A stretch of DNA of 35,189 nt from Beijerinckiaceae bacterium (GCA_947372795.1 CANBVC010000004.1:1-35189); one strand, 5' to 3'; shown: positions 16,281 to 24,743, numbered from the stretch's first letter. Notes: generated by a model not told the origin, from the letters alone. Program-made: numbers and translations.

Positions 16281-18596
16281 ATGAACGACAATATCGCCAC
16301 TCAACCGCCGCCCTCGGCTACAGGGGCCGACAGACAGAATCCTTCCCGGTTTGGCCCGGTGGTGGTGACTCTCGCCGTTCTGCTGTCGATCGGCACTCTG
16401 CTGGTCTTCGCCGATTACACGCCCATCGCGCCGACCAACGACGTCGTCATTGGGCTGTTCGTCGGCAATCTCGCGATCATCCTGATCTTGCTCGGCCTGA
16501 TCCTTTCTGAGGTCGTTAGGCTCGTAGCCGCTCGCCGCAAGCAAACGGCTGGCGCGCGGCTTCACATCCGCATCGTCACCCTGTTCTCCATGATCGCGGC
16601 GACGCCCGCCATCCTGATCGCCATCGTTGGCTCGATCACCCTTGAACGAAGCCTGAACCCCGCCTTTATGCAGGATGTGCGCGGCTTCGTTTACAACACG
16701 GCCGAGGCCGCGCGCCTGTTCCGCGAGTCCCAATGCCGGTCTTTGTTGCAGGAGACGCGTCTCGCAGCCTTCGACGTCTCACGCGCCCTGCCGATCTACA
16801 CGACAAACAAGCAGATCTTCGAAGAATTCTTCAATTCTCGGGCGCGATATCTGAACTTCTCGGTGGCGGCGCTGATGAAGCCGGATGGGACGGTCACGGA
16901 TCGCTTCGATCTTCCGGCGGAAAAGCCTACAGTACAGACAGCGGAAGGCGAGGGAGCGGCGGCGGCGCCAACCGCCCCGTCAGCGCTCGCGCCGCCTGAC
17001 GCAAGCGATTTTGAAGATGCGCGAAAGAATGAGCCGCTCTGTCTGATCCTGGGAGAGGGACGAACCTTTGTCGCCCTGCGGCAGGTGCCGATGACGCAGG
17101 ATACGTTCCTTTATGCGGCAAGGCCGATCGACCCATTCGCTCTGGAGTTTCCCGCACAGGCTGCGGGCCTGATCGGGCTCTACGAAACTTATGAGCAGCA
17201 TCGCCGCAACATTCAGGTCGCCTTCGCCGCCATGTATGTGATGATTGCGCTCATCATGGTGCTGTCGGCCACTTGGCTCGGGCTTTCCTTCGCCACTCGG
17301 CTGGTGACGCCCATCCGGCGCCTGATTTCCGCCACCGATCAAGTCTCGACCGGAAATCTTTATGTGCAGGTGCCCGTCAACAAAGACGAGGGCGACCTCG
17401 CCCATCTCGGCGAGACATTCAACAAGATGACCTCCGAGCTGCGCTTGCAGCAAAACCGCCTGATCGCCGCCAGCGCCCTCATCGATGAGCGGCGCGTTTT
17501 CACGGAAGCGGTGTTGTCGGGCGTGCCTGCCGGCGTGATCGGCATCGATTCAAAGGGGTGCATCACCGTCGTCAACGCTTCAGCGTCTAAGCTGCTCGAT
17601 GGTTCAGGCGAACAGGCGGCCGAACAGCGCATCGGGGAGCCCTTCGAGGATGTCATTCCAGAATTGGCGCCCGTCATTGCTGACGCCCGCGAAGGGCGCT
17701 CGCGCATGACGCAAAGTCAGATCACGCTCAACCGCCATGGACGCGAACGCATTTACAATATCCGCGTAACCAGCGAGGCCCTGACGGCGGGCGCGCAGAA
17801 TTTCGTGGTGACGCTTGACGACATCACCGAACTCGTTAGCGCCCAGCGCACATCGGCTTGGGCTGATGTGGCGCGGCGCATCGCCCATGAGATCAAGAAC
17901 CCCCTCACCCCGATCCAGCTCTCGGCTGAGCGGCTGAAGCGCAAATATGGGCGCGTGATAACGCAGGACCGCGACATTTTCGACCAGTGTACGGATACGA
18001 TCGTGCGGCAGGTCGAGGATATCAAGCGCATGGTGGATGAGTTCTCTTCTTTCGCGCGCATGCCTAAGGCGCGCCTTCAGGAGGACGACCTGTCCGCCTG
18101 CATCCGTCAGGTGCTTTTCTTGATGCGCGTCGGCCACCCCGATATCGCGATTGAAGAGCATATGCCGCCGCAGACGGTCGTCGCCAGGTTCGACCGGCGG
18201 CTGCTATCGCAAGCGCTCACCAATATCGTGAAGAACGCCACCGAGGGGATCGCTGCCGCGCAGGAGCGGGGCGAGGCGCCTCGGATTGACGTTTCACTGA
18301 ATATCGACGCCACCGAAATTGTGTCCATCGATGTGCTGGACAATGGCAAGGGCTTCCCGACTGAGAGCCGTCAGAAGCTTCTTGAACCCTATGTGACGAC
18401 CCGGACCGAAGGAACGGGGCTTGGACTGCCTATTGTCGCCAAGATTCTGGAGGATCATGGCGGCGGCATCGAACTTCTCGATGCTCCGGAGGGGCAGGGC
18501 GCGCGTGTGCGCCTCTGGTTCCCCTTCCACAACATCGACAGCTCGCCGAACGCCGACGGGCCATATGGCGCACAACAGTTCCAACAGAAGGCGTAA
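16281..18596 (+). CDS. ntrY: Membrane sensor histidine kinase NtrY
   Basis: Membrane-bound kinase partner of NtrX, linked in alphaproteobacteria to nitrogen, redox and envelope responses. The 771-residue protein has three membrane segments near the N terminus (about 25-46, 56-78, 97-120), a periplasmic sensor region (about 121-312) containing an Ala/Pro-rich stretch (220-240), a fourth segment (about 313-335), HAMP (about 336-390), PAS (about 405-515), the H box [15 protein letters not shown] with H536, N box (NIVKNATEGI), G1 (DNGKGFP) and G2 (GTGLGLPIV). This is the standard NtrY layout. It starts 172 bases after ntrC and precedes ntrX by six bases. Confidence 0.96.
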   Translation: MNDNIATQPPPSATGADRQNPSRFGPVVVTLAVLLSIGTLLVFADYTPIAPTNDVVIGLFVGNLAIILILLGLILSEVVRLVAARRKQTAGARLHIRIVTLFSMIAATPAILIAIVGSITLERSLNPAFMQDVRGFVYNTAEAARLFRESQCRSLLQETRLAAFDVSRALPIYTTNKQIFEEFFNSRARYLNFSVAALMKPDGTVTDRFDLPAEKPTVQTAEGEGAAAAPTAPSALAPPDASDFEDARKNEPLCLILGEGRTFVALRQVPMTQDTFLYAARPIDPFALEFPAQAAGLIGLYETYEQHRRNIQVAFAAMYVMIALIMVLSATWLGLSFATRLVTPIRRLISATDQVSTGNLYVQVPVNKDEGDLAHLGETFNKMTSELRLQQNRLIAASALIDERRVFTEAVLSGVPAGVIGIDSKGCITVVNASASKLLDGSGEQAAEQRIGEPFEDVIPELAPVIADAREGRSRMTQSQITLNRHGRERIYNIRVTSEALTAGAQNFVVTLDDITELVSAQRTSAWADVARRIAHEIKNPLTPIQLSAERLKRKYGRVITQDRDIFDQCTDTIVRQVEDIKRMVDEFSSFARMPKARLQEDDLSACIRQVLFLMRVGHPDIAIEEHMPPQTVVARFDRRLLSQALTNIVKNATEGIAAAQERGEAPRIDVSLNIDATEIVSIDVLDNGKGFPTESRQKLLEPYVTTRTEGTGLGLPIVAKILEDHGGGIELLDAPEGQGARVRLWFPFHNIDSSPNADGPYGAQQFQQKA

Positions 18597-18602
18597 GCAT
18601 CC

Positions 18603-19970
18603 ATGGCGACCGACATATTGATCGTCGATGACGAGGCGGACATTCGTGAAGGCGTGTCTGGAATCCTCTCCGATGAGGGGCATAGCACCCGCACGGCGAA
18701 GAATTCCGACGAGGCGCTTGCGGCGATCGAAGCGCGGCGCCCCCAGTTGATCTTCCTCGACATCTGGATGCAGGGGTCGCGGCTCGACGGAATGCAGTTG
18801 CTGGAAATCATCAAGAAGCAACACCCAAGTCTGCCGGTGGTGATGATCTCTGGCCACGGAAATATCGAAACCGCCGTTCAGGCGATCCACCTCGGCGCCT
18901 ATGACTTCATCGAAAAACCCTTCAAGGCCGATCGCCTGGTGCTGGTCGCTGACCGCGCGCTGGAAACCTCGCGCCTAAAACGTGAAGTCACCGAGCTGCG
19001 CGCCCGCGCTGGCGCCACCAACCGGATCGTTGGCCGCTCCACCATCATGAACCAGTTGCGACAGGTCATCGAAAGGGTGGCGCCCGCCAACTCCCGCATC
19101 ATGGTCTCTGGCGCTTCAGGAGCGGGCAAGGAGCTCGTAGTCCGCGTCATCCACGAAACCTCCCAACGCGCCAACGGGCCCTTTGTGGTTTTGAACGCAG
19201 CCACCATCACGCCGGAGTCGATGGAAGAGGAGTTGTTTGGCACAGAGGGTGGCGAGGGCCGTATGCGCAAGGTGGGCGCCCTTGAGGAGGCTCACGGCGG
19301 CACGCTCTATCTCGATGAAGTTGCCGACATGCCCAAGGAGACGCAGGGCAAAATTCTGCGCGTTTTGGTTGACCAGAATTTCCAGCGTGTCGGCGGCTCC
19401 GCGCGTGTTCATGTGGATGTGCGCATCATCTCTTCGACCAGCCGCGATCTGGCGCTGGCGATCGAGGAGGGGCTTTTCCGAGAGGATCTGTTCCATCGCC
19501 TCTCGGTCGTGCCGATCCGCGTGCCCGCCCTGTCCGAGCGGCGCGACGATATTCCCGAGCTCGTCGACTATTTTATGGAGCAGCTTTCCCAGACCACCGG
19601 CCTGCCACGCCGCAAGGTCGGGCAGGACGCCATGGCGGTTCTGCAATCCCATGATTGGCCAGGAAATGTGCGCCAGCTCCGCAATAACATTGAGCGTCTG
19701 CTGATTTTGGCGGTAGGCGATCCCGATGCGGAGATCGACTCCTCGATGCTGCCCTCGGAGATCGGCGCCCTTGTGCCTGCGACACCCAATGGCGCAGGCG
19801 GCGAAAAACTGATGAGCCTACCGCTGCGCGAAGCGCGTGAGGTGTTTGAGCGCGAATATCTGGTGGCGCAGATCAGTCGGTTCGGGGGCAACATATCCCG
19901 CACCGCTGAATTCATCGGCATGGAGCGCTCAGCCCTGCATCGCAAGTTGAAGTCGCTCGCCATCGATTGA
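18603..19970 (+). CDS. ntrX: Response regulator NtrX, lacking the GAFTGA loop
   Basis: NtrC-family regulator paired with NtrY. The 455-residue protein has a receiver domain (phosphorylated D53 in LIFLDIWM), an AAA+ domain with Walker A GASGAGKE and Walker B LYLDEVADMP, and a C-terminal Fis helix-turn-helix (GGNISRTAEFIGMERSALHR). Where NtrC reads [19 protein letters not shown], NtrX reads TEGGEGRMRKVGALEEA: the GAFTGA sigma-54 contact is absent and the loop is shorter. NtrX therefore probably does not open sigma-54 promoters, but acts as a conventional DNA-binding regulator. It begins six bases after ntrY. Confidence 0.96.
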   Translation: MATDILIVDDEADIREGVSGILSDEGHSTRTAKNSDEALAAIEARRPQLIFLDIWMQGSRLDGMQLLEIIKKQHPSLPVVMISGHGNIETAVQAIHLGAYDFIEKPFKADRLVLVADRALETSRLKREVTELRARAGATNRIVGRSTIMNQLRQVIERVAPANSRIMVSGASGAGKELVVRVIHETSQRANGPFVVLNAATITPESMEEELFGTEGGEGRMRKVGALEEAHGGTLYLDEVADMPKETQGKILRVLVDQNFQRVGGSARVHVDVRIISSTSRDLALAIEEGLFREDLFHRLSVVPIRVPALSERRDDIPELVDYFMEQLSQTTGLPRRKVGQDAMAVLQSHDWPGNVRQLRNNIERLLILAVGDPDAEIDSSMLPSEIGALVPATPNGAGGEKLMSLPLREAREVFEREYLVAQISRFGGNISRTAEFIGMERSALHRKLKSLAID

Positions 19971-20106
19971 GGTCGCTCGCCTGTGCAGTTAATGATGGCG
20001 CGCTGAGGCGGAATTGGCTAACAATGAGCGCAGGCGTGGCCCGCGTCTGTGTGGCGGCGCCGGACTGATCAGACCAACTGCCCTCGCGCACTTCAGCGAG
20101 GTGTGT

Positions 20107-20122
20107 TGGCTCCAACTTTGCA
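20107..20122 (+). promoter_or_regulatory. Candidate sigma-54 promoter of hfq
   Basis: TGGCTCCAACTTTGCA aligns with the sigma-54 consensus TGGCACGN4TTGCW. The -24 GG (20108-20109) and -12 GC (20120-20121) have the correct spacing, and TTGCA is a full match; the differences are T for A at position 5 and C for G at position 7. Transcription would begin near 20133, giving a leader of about 80 bases to ATG 20215. NtrC, encoded 4 kb upstream, is the obvious candidate activator; no convincing NtrC box was found between ntrX and this site. Confidence 0.55.
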
Positions 20123-20214
20123 TGACGGCTCGTAGAAGCCGTGGCGTGGTGGCGGGCCTTGCCCGTCGCCCAACTTCGCCGTTCAGTTGAACGGGTATAA
20201 AAAGGAAACAGAAA

Positions 20215-20466
20215 ATGGCGGCCGAACGCACGCAGAACCTTCAGGACACATTCCTCAACTATGTCCGCAAGAACAAGATCCCCCTCACGATCTTTCTCGT
20301 GAACGGTGTGAAGCTCCAGGGCGTTGTCAGCTGGTTCGACAATTTCTGCGTTCTGCTGCGTCGGGACGGCCATTCGCAGCTGGTCTACAAGCATGCCATC
20401 TCGACCATCATGCCCGGCGCACCGATCCAGATGTTTGAGTCTGAAGAGGCTGGCGACAAGCCCTGA
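20215..20466 (+). CDS. hfq: RNA chaperone Hfq
   Basis: Hexameric Sm-like RNA chaperone that pairs small RNAs with mRNAs. The 83-residue protein has the two Sm motifs: [29 protein letters not shown] and the conserved [11 protein letters not shown]8, D9, F42 and K56-H57-type residues of the RNA-binding faces are present in context ([23 protein letters not shown]). A strong AAAGGA lies upstream of ATG 20215. The short acidic C terminus (ESEEAGDKP) is typical of alphaproteobacteria. In Azorhizobium this gene (nrfA) is next to ntrYX and needed for nifA expression, matching the context here. Co-transcribed with hflX. Confidence 0.97.
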   Translation: MAAERTQNLQDTFLNYVRKNKIPLTIFLVNGVKLQGVVSWFDNFCVLLRRDGHSQLVYKHAISTIMPGAPIQMFESEEAGDKP

Positions 20467-20486
20467 GCGAGGCTGATCGGAGTCGG

Positions 20487-21884
20487 ATGAGCAATACAGA
20501 CAGTAATTCCCCCGGTTTCGATCTCGAACGTCGTCGCGCTGAACATACCCATGTTCTCGTGGTTGGCCCATACCTCACTGAGCGGGCGCAGGCTCATGTG
20601 GGGGAGGGCGCCAGCGCGGGCTCTGCCTTGCGCTCCCCGCAAGCACGTCTCGATGAGGCCGCGGGCCTCACCTGCGCTATCGATCTGAATGTGAAGGGCG
20701 CGATTCACGCGCCCCTCAGCCAGATCCGACCCGCGACTTATCTTGGCAAAGGCAAGGTCGAGGAAGTCGCCGAAGTGGTGAAGGCGGAAGAGTGCGATCT
20801 CGTCATGATGGATTGCGCGCTATCTCCAGTGCAGCAACGAAATCTCGAAAAAGCTTTCGGCGCCAAGGTCATTGACCGCACCGGCCTCATTCTTGAAATT
20901 TTTGGACGCCGTGCGCGCACCCGCGAAGGTTCGCTGCAGGTCGAACTCGCCCATCTCGACTATCAAAAGTCGCGCCTCGTGCGGTCCTGGACCCATCTTG
21001 AACGCCAACGCGGCGGCTTCGGCTTTCTTGGCGGCCCCGGCGAAACCCAGATCGAAACCGACCGGCGCCTTATTCAGGAGCGCATGTCTCGTATCGAGCG
21101 CGACTTGGAGGCGGTCAAAAAGACGCGCGGCCTGCACAGGCGCAGCCGACAGGATGTGCCTTTTCCGGTCGTGGCGCTGGTTGGTTACACCAATGCTGGC
21201 AAGTCGACCCTCTTCAATCGCCTGACGCGAGCGGATGTGCTGGCGCAGGACATGCTCTTCGCGACGCTTGACCCGACCCTGCGCGCCCTTCGTCTGCCGC
21301 ATGGGGCGAAGGTGATGCTGTCAGATACGGTGGGCTTCATCTCGGACCTGCCGACCATGCTGGTAAGCGCCTTTCGCGCCACGCTGGAAGAGGTGATCGA
21401 GGCCGATGTGATTTTGCATGTGCGCGACATCTCCCATGAGGATACGGAGGCGCAAAGCGCTGACGTGTCGGCCATTCTCAATGACTTGGGCATAGGCGCA
21501 GCTGAGCAAAGGCGCATCATCGAGGTCTGGAACAAATCGGATCTGCTTGATCCGTCCCAGCAGGAACGTATCATCAACGCCGCCCGCAGGCCGGGGCCGG
21601 ACGCGCGCCAGCACATGGTCGTCTCAGCCGTAACCGGGCAGGGGATCGATGCGCTACTTCTGGCCATCGAAGAGCGTCTGGCGGAGGGGCGTCGCCTTTA
21701 CAGCCTGCGCCTTGAGCCAAGCGATGGCGAAGGGCTCGCCTGGATCTACGAAAATACGGAAGTGATGAGCCGCGTTTCCGATCATAAGGGGCGCCAGAGA
21801 TTGGTTGTGCGCGTATCGCCTGATCGCGCAGAGCGATTCACGCGTCGTTTCCCGGCCGCCAGCTTGAGTGACAAGACGTCTTGA
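20487..21884 (+). CDS. hflX: Ribosome-associated GTPase HflX
   Basis: GTPase that binds the 50S subunit and splits stalled ribosomes. The 465-residue protein has the N-terminal HflX domain, a glycine-rich GGPGETQIETDRR segment (182-194), and the G domain (about 228-390) with G1 GYTNAGKST (233-241), G3 DTVGF (280-284) and G4 NKSD. The C-terminal domain is present, so it is full length. GGAG lies five bases before ATG 20487, which is 20 bases after hfq, so the two form the usual hfq-hflX operon. The gene ends 65 bases before the convergent formamidase gene; no clear terminator was seen between them. Confidence 0.96.
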   Translation: MSNTDSNSPGFDLERRRAEHTHVLVVGPYLTERAQAHVGEGASAGSALRSPQARLDEAAGLTCAIDLNVKGAIHAPLSQIRPATYLGKGKVEEVAEVVKAEECDLVMMDCALSPVQQRNLEKAFGAKVIDRTGLILEIFGRRARTREGSLQVELAHLDYQKSRLVRSWTHLERQRGGFGFLGGPGETQIETDRRLIQERMSRIERDLEAVKKTRGLHRRSRQDVPFPVVALVGYTNAGKSTLFNRLTRADVLAQDMLFATLDPTLRALRLPHGAKVMLSDTVGFISDLPTMLVSAFRATLEEVIEADVILHVRDISHEDTEAQSADVSAILNDLGIGAAEQRRIIEVWNKSDLLDPSQQERIINAARRPGPDARQHMVVSAVTGQGIDALLLAIEERLAEGRRLYSLRLEPSDGEGLAWIYENTEVMSRVSDHKGRQRLVVRVSPDRAERFTRRFPAASLSDKTS

Positions 21885-21949
21885 ACAATTGGACCACCTG
21901 TAAAACAAATGGCCCCGCGCTGCCTTAACATCAGGCGATCCGATGCTTT

Positions 21950-22963
21950 TCAGGTCTCAGTGTCGATCTTCTCGCCATAGCGACGGCTTGGGCGCGCAAA
22001 GCCGCAGGACGCGCCATCGGTTTCCTTCACCTCGTCTTCCCAGGGCAATCGATAGCGGCCAACGACGAGGTCTTGCATATAGGTATAGGGGCAGTCCTGC
22101 GCCCCGCCTTCGACTGCGGTAAATCCCCGATGTCCGAACTGATAGATATTGTTCTCGACGCCCCAGTTAATGCGGGCCTCGCGCACAAGGTCGGGGCGCA
22201 CTTCCGCAGTGATGATCTCATCGACACGGCCTGTCGTCCCATGCGCGATAATAGAGCCGTCGAAATTGACGATCATGCCTTCGCCCATGGAATCGAAAGA
22301 TCCATCTGATCCGCACATGCAGACATTGGCGGTGACCATGAGGTTGCAGAAGGCGTTCGACTGGTTCGTGAAGCGCCATGCTTCGCGCACTGGCGCAGTA
22401 TAGCCGGCCGTACGGATCATGATTTCCGCGCCACGATAGGCGCATTCGCGCGCCATCTCGGGGAACATGCCATCATGGCAGATAATAAGCGCGATCTTCG
22501 CGCCTTTCGGCCCCTCGATGACGGGAATGCCTAGATCGCCGGGCTCCCAGGGCTCCACGGGCGTCCAGGGGTGCATCTTGCGATAATAGAGTTTCAATTC
22601 CCCCTTATCATCGATGATGATGCCGGAATTGTAGGGGTTGCCGTGGGGATTGAACTCCATGATGGAGAAACAGCCCCAGATCTTGTTGTCGATGCAGGCC
22701 TGCTTGAACGCCTGAACTTCGGGCCCATCGAGGCTGCACATAATCTGTGGGTTCATGTCCATTGACAGGCCATGCAGAGCATATTCGGGGAAAACGACCA
22801 GATCCATGGTCGCGAGATTGCGCCGCGCCTTGGCGACCATGTCGACAATGCGCTGGGTCTGACGCGCAAGATCATCGCTCGTGACAACCGTCGGGAGCTG
22901 AAGTTGTACGAGGCCGATCACGACCCCGTTCGGTGACTTGTTCAATCCGCCCAGTCCATTCAT
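21950..22963 (-). CDS. amiF: Aliphatic formamidase (formamide amidohydrolase)
   Basis: Nitrilase-superfamily enzyme that hydrolyses formamide to formate and ammonia. The 337-residue protein resembles AmiF closely along its length; the catalytic triad is E60 (VVFPEYALHG), K129 (YYRKMHPW) and C162 (IICHDGMFPE). Family landmarks MNGLGGLNKSPNG at the N terminus, NPYNSGIIID, WGVENNIYQFGHRGF and RYRLPWEDE favour formamidase over the related acetamide amidase AmiE. ATG 22963 follows AGGGG by about eight bases; the frame upstream is not family-like. It lies downstream of mazG on the same strand, but a good sigma-54 promoter in the 85-base gap points to independent, nitrogen-controlled expression. Confidence 0.92.
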   Translation of the reverse strand: MNGLGGLNKSPNGVVIGLVQLQLPTVVTSDDLARQTQRIVDMVAKARRNLATMDLVVFPEYALHGLSMDMNPQIMCSLDGPEVQAFKQACIDNKIWGCFSIMEFNPHGNPYNSGIIIDDKGELKLYYRKMHPWTPVEPWEPGDLGIPVIEGPKGAKIALIICHDGMFPEMARECAYRGAEIMIRTAGYTAPVREAWRFTNQSNAFCNLMVTANVCMCGSDGSFDSMGEGMIVNFDGSIIAHGTTGRVDEIITAEVRPDLVREARINWGVENNIYQFGHRGFTAVEGGAQDCPYTYMQDLVVGRYRLPWEDEVKETDGASCGFARPSRRYGEKIDTET

Positions 22964-22995
22964 GCTGCAACCCCTGGTTCTTATGGGGAAGACGA

Positions 22996-23011
22996 AGCAA
23001 AGACCGCGCCA
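22996..23011 (-). promoter_or_regulatory. Candidate sigma-54 promoter of the formamidase gene
   Basis: On the minus strand, TGGCGCGGTCTTTGCT matches TGGCACGN4TTGCW at all defined positions except G for A at position 5, with -24 GG and -12 GC correctly spaced. Transcription would start at about 22984-22985, leaving a leader of about 21 bases that contains the AGGGG ribosome site of the formamidase gene. A 17-base dyad, TGCGTTGGTGCTGCGCA (23172-23188), inside mazG is a weak candidate for an upstream NtrC site. Formamidase releases ammonia, so control by NtrC would make sense. Confidence 0.6.
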
Positions 23012-23048
23012 GAAAATAGGCGGGGCGGCATGGAGGTGGGTTGAGTGA

Positions 23049-23879
23049 TCAGCCTTCTGTGGATTTCGCCTCGTTCCACAGCGCGTCCATTTCTTCCAGC
23101 GACGCCTCTCCCATGGCCCGGCCCGCAGTCTCCAGGCTCGCTTCAATATAAGCAAAGCGGCGTTCGAATTTTGCGTTGGTGCTGCGCAGCGCGGCCTCGG
23201 GGTCGGCGTCCACATGGCGAGCGAGATTGGCGACAGCGAAAAGCAAATCGCCGACTTCGCCAGCGACCTCGGCTTTGGATGCGCCAGCGTCCATGGCGGC
23301 CCTGATTTCCTGCGCCTCCTCTTCGATCTTGGCGAGGACTAGACGGGCGTCGTTCCAGTCGAAGCCGACGGTCGATGCCTTGGCCTGAAGTTTCACCGCG
23401 CGTGTCAGGCCGGGCAGGGTGGTGGGTATACCACCCAGAAGGCCCTTCGCCTCGAGTTCTGGCGCCAGACCCGCTGCCGCGCGCGTGGCCGCCCGCAGCG
23501 CTTTTTCCTCGACCTTGATGGAGCCCCAGAGCGCCTTCACCTGCGCCGGCTCAAGATCCTGTGCGTCGCCAAAGACATGGGGGTGCCGGCGTATCATCTT
23601 TGAGACGATGGCCTCGACGACATCCGTAAATGAAAAATGGCCTGCCTCCTCGGCGATCCTTGCGTGGAACACCACCTGAAGCAGCAAGTCGCCAAGCTCA
23701 TCCCTAAGATCCGCCAGATCGCCCCGCTCAATGGCGTCAACGACCTCATAGGCTTCTTCGATCGTATAGGGCGCGATGGTCTCAAACGTCTGCTCAAGAT
23801 CCCAGGGGCAACCTGTTCCGGGCGTGCGCAGCTCGCGCATGATCGTGAGGAGCGTGGCGAGATCTCGGGGGGAGGTCAT
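23049..23879 (-). CDS. mazG: Nucleoside triphosphate pyrophosphohydrolase MazG
   Basis: Hydrolyses nucleoside triphosphates to monophosphates and pyrophosphate, cleaning the nucleotide pool. The 276-residue protein has two MazG domains: the first (about 15-110) includes TPGTGCPWDLEQTFETIAPY, EEAYEVVDAI and ELGDLLLQVVFHARIAEE, and the second (about 150-255) includes KIEEEAQEIRAA and EVGDLLFAVANLARH. Both carry the EExxE/ExxD magnesium-binding pattern. It starts after a tandem repeat region and is followed after 85 bases by the formamidase gene. In related genomes mazG follows hflX directly; here the formamidase gene lies between them. Confidence 0.95.
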   Translation of the reverse strand: MTSPRDLATLLTIMRELRTPGTGCPWDLEQTFETIAPYTIEEAYEVVDAIERGDLADLRDELGDLLLQVVFHARIAEEAGHFSFTDVVEAIVSKMIRRHPHVFGDAQDLEPAQVKALWGSIKVEEKALRAATRAAAGLAPELEAKGLLGGIPTTLPGLTRAVKLQAKASTVGFDWNDARLVLAKIEEEAQEIRAAMDAGASKAEVAGEVGDLLFAVANLARHVDADPEAALRSTNAKFERRFAYIEASLETAGRAMGEASLEEMDALWNEAKSTEG

Positions 23880-23897
23880 AACGGAGGCGCCTTTGGC

Positions 23898-23937
23898 TTA
23901 GGGCAGGGCTTTGAGGGTTAGGGCAGGGCTTTAAGCA
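23898..23937. repeat. 20-base tandem repeat upstream of mazG
   Basis: TTAGGGCAGGGCTTT occurs at 23898-23912 and again at 23918-23932, a period of 20 bases; the following bases are GAG and AAG. The pair lies in the 63-base strip between the mazG start (23879) and the terminator stem of the cold-shock gene. It could be an operator for mazG or simple slippage. Confidence 0.6.
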
Positions 23938-23942
23938 CAAAA

Positions 23943-23969
23943 AAAGGCGGCGAAAAAATCGCCGCCTTT
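23943..23969 (-). terminator. Intrinsic terminator of the double cold-shock-domain gene
   Basis: An 11-base perfect stem, AAAGGCGGCGA (23943-23953) / TCGCCGCCTTT (23959-23969), with an A5 loop on the plus strand. Read on the minus strand the stem ends in seven T, giving a textbook Rho-independent terminator 21 bases after the stop of the gene ending at 23991. It also insulates mazG from this gene. Confidence 0.92.
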
Positions 23970-23990
23970 AAAACTATATGCAGCTCTGGA

Positions 23991-24743
23991 TCATCCCAGC
24001 GATATCGAAACCGCTTCACGACCCTTGGGGGTGTCGACAACGCGCATGAGAACGGCCTGGCTCTCGACCAGAGACGCAATGCCGGCCGGACGCAGGACGG
24101 ATATATGTACGAACACATCCTTGCCGCCGTCATCGCTCGCCACGAAGCCAAAGCCCTTAGTCTCGTCGAACCACTTGACCTTGCCGCTGACCTCAATGGC
24201 AGTCGAGGGGTCGGGCGCACGACGGGGTGCACGCGAACCGCCGCCAAAGCCGCCGCCGCTTCCACCACCACCAAAGCCACCACCGCCGCCGCCGAAGCCG
24301 CCGCCAGCGCCACCGAATCCACCGCCGCCGCCGCCTTCAAAGCGGGGACGGGGCTCCTGCGCCGTCGAGGTATCGACCTCAAGCACGCGAGACACCTGAG
24401 CGCCCTTCATGCCTTGGGTGACGAGCACCTTCATCTTTGAGCCGGGGGGAACGGATTCATAACCAGCGGACTGAAGAGCGCCGATATGAAGGAACGCGTC
24501 GCCAGTGCCATTGCCCAGTTCGACAAAGCCGAAGCCCTTGTCGCCCTTGAACCATTTCACGGTGGCGTCGATCGAGCCGGGAGTTGGGCCTGCCATGGGA
24601 GGCGGCGCCATGCCACCAGCGGGGCTATCAAAGCCGCCACCGAAGGGCTGACGTACGACGCGATTGCGGGGCTCATAACCTGACGGCCCGTCATCATCAT
24701 CAAAGCCCCGCTTGCGGGGCCGAAAATCCTTGCCTTTGCTCAT
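23991..24743 (-). CDS. Protein with two cold-shock domains and a glycine-rich linker
   Basis: A 250-residue nucleic-acid-binding protein. An N-terminal basic/acidic tail ([17 protein letters not shown]) leads to CSD1 (about 58-125; RNP1 [11 protein letters not shown]2 DAFLHI), a linker of repeated FGGGG/GFGG units (about 137-170), and CSD2 (about 185-250; RNP1 [11 protein letters not shown]2 DVFVHI). Two-domain cold-shock proteins are common in alphaproteobacteria; they act as RNA chaperones. ATG 24743 (MSKGKDF) has GGAG ten bases upstream; a TTG at 24803 is a less likely start. No neighbour on the same strand appears co-transcribed, and it has its own strong terminator. Gly-rich linkers of this length vary by slippage. 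Confidence 0.9.
   Translation of the reverse strand: MSKGKDFRPRKRGFDDDDGPSGYEPRNRVVRQPFGGGFDSPAGGMAPPPMAGPTPGSIDATVKWFKGDKGFGFVELGNGTGDAFLHIGALQSAGYESVPPGSKMKVLVTQGMKGAQVSRVLEVDTSTAQEPRPRFEGGGGGGFGGAGGGFGGGGGGFGGGGSGGGFGGGSRAPRRAPDPSTAIEVSGKVKWFDETKGFGFVASDDGGKDVFVHISVLRPAGIASLVESQAVLMRVVDTPKGREAVSISLG

Noticed and set aside
20196-20201. TATAAA as the hfq -10 hexamer
   Set aside because: Transcription would start about seven bases before the ATG and after the AAAGGA ribosome site, and no -35 is at the right distance.
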